In this document: piece after piece, positions 62,558 through 64,000 of the stretch
How the letters are laid out: the number at the start of each line of letters is the position of its first letter
Position numbering within the stretch: position 1 is the first letter of the stretch
Source of the DNA: Ferruginibacter yonginensis
Lineage (GTDB): Bacteria; Bacteroidota; Bacteroidia; Chitinophagales; Chitinophagaceae
NCBI RefSeq assembly: GCF_042651465.1
Contig: NZ_JBHSCZ010000002.1
Coordinates: 62,001-126,000 of the forward strand
DNA: 64,000 nt
Reading direction: 5' to 3'
Notes under the pieces: generated by a model
What the model was told of the DNA's origin: nothing
The model's input: only the letters and a program-made list of their open reading frames with translations
Database searches by the model: none
Position numbers and translations under genes: made by a program

Positions 62558-63257
62558 ACAAGCTTTCAGCAATAGCAATACTTTCGGGTTTACCCACATC
62601 TATTAAATGCGTATGACTGTGATCATACGCATTTATTTTTTGCGTTGTACACAATCGCATATAAACATCAATCATTGAAAACTTACCTGTTTCTGTTATT
62701 TCATCAAAAATGTTTGGCTCTAATATATGGATACCACTAAATGCTTTTGCTTGTCCGGATTTGCCTTTTAGTTCACCCGTATTATTATTACGCCAACCAC
62801 ACAAATAATGGTTTTCATCAAACAATAAATTTCTGCTAGAGGTACGGTTCGTTACGGCTAATGTAGCAAGGGCTTGGCTTTGTTGATGCTGGGCTATCAT
62901 AGCTTGTAAATCCATATCAGTTAATATATCTGCATTCATCAATACAAATGCCTCATTTCCTTCTTTCAAAAGTGGAGCTGCTTTTAATAAACCACCACCT
63001 GTTTCGAGCACTTCGTTGGTTTCATCGCTGATTGTTACATAGCTTCCCCAGCCATTATTATGGTTGATAGTATCAATAATTTGTGATGCAAAATGGTGCA
63101 CATTTACAACCACATCAGTAATGCCTGCTTGTTGTAAATAGATGATGTTTCGCTGTAATAAAGATTTTCCATTAATGGGTAGCAGCGCTTTAGGATGCTG
63201 CTCCGTAAAGGGTTTTAAACGAGTACCTAAACCTGCCGCTAAAATCATTGCCTTCAT
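62550..63257 (-). CDS. MurU-like sugar-1-phosphate nucleotidyltransferase
   Basis: 235 residues, a single nucleotidyltransferase domain: MKAMILAAGLGTRLKPFTEQ with the G-x-G-T-R-x(n)-K motif (PKALLPINGKSLL), metal Asp in LMNADILTDM, and VGKPESIAIAE at the end. Length and motifs fit MurNAc-1-P uridylyltransferase (MurU) or the related mannose-1-P and glucose-1-P enzymes. Next to it, 12 bp upstream, is a gene for a kinase fused to a RapZ-type domain, matching the MurNAc/GlcNAc kinase (AmgK) plus MurU pair. The substrate is inferred from this context. Confidence 0.82.
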   Translation of the reverse strand: MKAMILAAGLGTRLKPFTEQHPKALLPINGKSLLQRNIIYLQQAGITDVVVNVHHFASQIIDTINHNNGWGSYVTISDETNEVLETGGGLLKAAPLLKEGNEAFVLMNADILTDMDLQAMIAQHQQSQALATLAVTNRTSSRNLLFDENHYLCGWRNNNTGELKGKSGQAKAFSGIHILEPNIFDEITETGKFSMIDVYMRLCTTQKINAYDHSHTHLIDVGKPESIAIAESLFS

Positions 63258-63268
63258 ATTGCTACTAT

Positions 63269-64000
63269 TTAATTATCAAAATTTTGTTCAATATGTTTTA
63301 TTGTAGTAGCTACACCGTACTTATTTTTTAAATGCCTTGCCAATGCATCCGCTGCGTATACACTTCTATGCTGGCCACCTGTACAACCAAAATTTACTTC
63401 GAGCACTTCAAAATTACGTTGTATATAATCTTCAACTGCAATATCAACAACGCTGTATACACCTGCTAAAAATTCTTCCATACGGGTTTTTTCTTGCAAG
63501 TAAATTTGAACGGGCTTATCTCTACCCGTTTCTTTTTTATGTTGCTCAATTCGACCAGGGTTTAAAATACCCCTACAATCAAACACAAAACCACCTCCAT
63601 TATCTGAAACATTTTTTGGGTAGCCCGATTTTAAAAAAGAAAAACTTTTTATATGCACAACCAAAGGCGTTTCTTTAGTAGCACGTATAGGTTTAAAACG
63701 ATGTATTACATCATCAGTAGTAATCGCATTCAATACTTTTTCAAGTTCAGGTACATCAATGCCAATACGGTAATGTTGCATAAATGAACGCAAGTTTTCT
63801 AACGCCATAGGTATACTGGTTAAAAAATGGGCTTTGCGTTCAAATAATCCTCTAAAACCATATGCCCCCAATACTTGTAATAAGCGAATGAGTACAAAAC
63901 CATTATACTGGCTTTCAAACCTATGTGCATCAATAGGTGTAGGCAATAGCTCCGCTACACAATCACGATAATATTTAAATAAATCATGCTTCCAATCGTC
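63269..64000 (-). CDS. Kinase fused to RapZ C-terminal domain, N-terminus outside the window
   Basis: At least 243 codons are open on the minus strand to the right edge, so the N-terminus is missing; a TTG at 63946 is not a real start since the frame continues upstream (DDWKHDLFKYYRDCVAELLP). The first visible part looks like the end of an aminoglycoside-phosphotransferase-like kinase domain (QYNGFVLIRLLQVLGAYGFR). The remainder is a RapZ C-terminal domain with FVFDCRGILNPGRIEQHKKE and the signature GCTGGQHRSVYAADALARHL. RapZ C-terminal domains sense glucosamine-6-phosphate in E. coli. Together with the MurU-like gene this suggests amino-sugar recycling. Confidence 0.85.
   Translation of the reverse strand, partial: DDWKHDLFKYYRDCVAELLPTPIDAHRFESQYNGFVLIRLLQVLGAYGFRGLFERKAHFLTSIPMALENLRSFMQHYRIGIDVPELEKVLNAITTDDVIHRFKPIRATKETPLVVHIKSFSFLKSGYPKNVSDNGGGFVFDCRGILNPGRIEQHKKETGRDKPVQIYLQEKTRMEEFLAGVYSVVDIAVEDYIQRNFEVLEVNFGCTGGQHRSVYAADALARHLKNKYGVATTIKHIEQNFDN

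Noticed and set aside
1..64000. CRISPR arrays, insertion sequences, prophage and rRNA genes
   Set aside because: No regularly spaced repeats, no transposase or integrase motifs, no phage structural genes and no rRNA-like conserved segments were found on either strand.

Overview
The window is AT-rich DNA from a Bacteroidota bacterium, most likely a member of the Chitinophagaceae or a close relative. Support comes from GldA, a type IX secretion sorting domain on a glycosidase, an enolase-FtsB/DivIC gene pair, an outer-membrane family-3 beta-barrel receptor, reg_prop/Y_Y_Y hybrid-type sensors, A-rich leaders without clear Shine-Dalgarno sites, and several matches to the Bacteroidota promoter (TTG/TTTG, about 19-22 bp, TAnnTTTG). 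There is no phage, insertion sequence, CRISPR array or rRNA. One tRNA is present, tRNA-Arg(CCG).

Layout. 1-4239: the edge of a surface-polysaccharide cluster on the minus strand (SAM methyltransferase running off the left edge, Wzx-like flippase, dTDP-glucose 4,6-dehydratase, and a winged-helix/nucleotidyltransferase-like regulator). 4318-11776: housekeeping genes (ABC-F ATPase, umuDC, an outer-membrane protein, nth, a small protein, ftsB/divIC, eno). 11947-16487: small membrane and secreted proteins, including a decayed membrane-protein gene and a WG-repeat protein. 16493-24391: gldA, then a TetR-controlled RND efflux operon (regulator, TolC, adaptor, pump) with a good promoter/operator. 24555-32436: DUF502, zinc phospholipase/nuclease-like protein, serC-DUF1015, TPR protein, YceI lipoprotein, acyl-CoA ligase. 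32483-39464: an eight-PAS histidine kinase with two NarL-type regulators, the second of which heads a tight operon with a HipA-like kinase and a DUF3037 protein.

39569-48637 is the most accessory-looking part: ten co-oriented genes, nearly all for small exported proteins (lipoproteins, two LGFP-repeat proteins, a beta/gamma-crystallin protein, three related small proteins, a DUF3592 membrane protein), ending in a GH5 glycosidase with a type IX sorting tail and a short exported protein. A propeller-type sensor kinase, its response regulator and a LacI-family regulator follow (48685-53320). 53372-57166 holds a GC-rich inverted repeat, tRNA-Arg, marC, an amino-acid permease/trans-sulfuration pair, and a noncoding-looking stretch with a strong hairpin. 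57243-62557 is a TolC/adaptor pair plus an outer-membrane barrel. The right edge carries a MurU-like nucleotidyltransferase next to a kinase-RapZ fusion (running off the window), which suggests peptidoglycan amino-sugar recycling.

Most notable points: the regulator/HipA-like/DUF3037 operon; the kinase-RapZ/MurU pair; a UmuD with Arg at the catalytic lysine position and paired operator-like sites upstream; the exported-protein island; and the multi-lesion pseudogene. All calls come from reading the sequence; no database search was possible.
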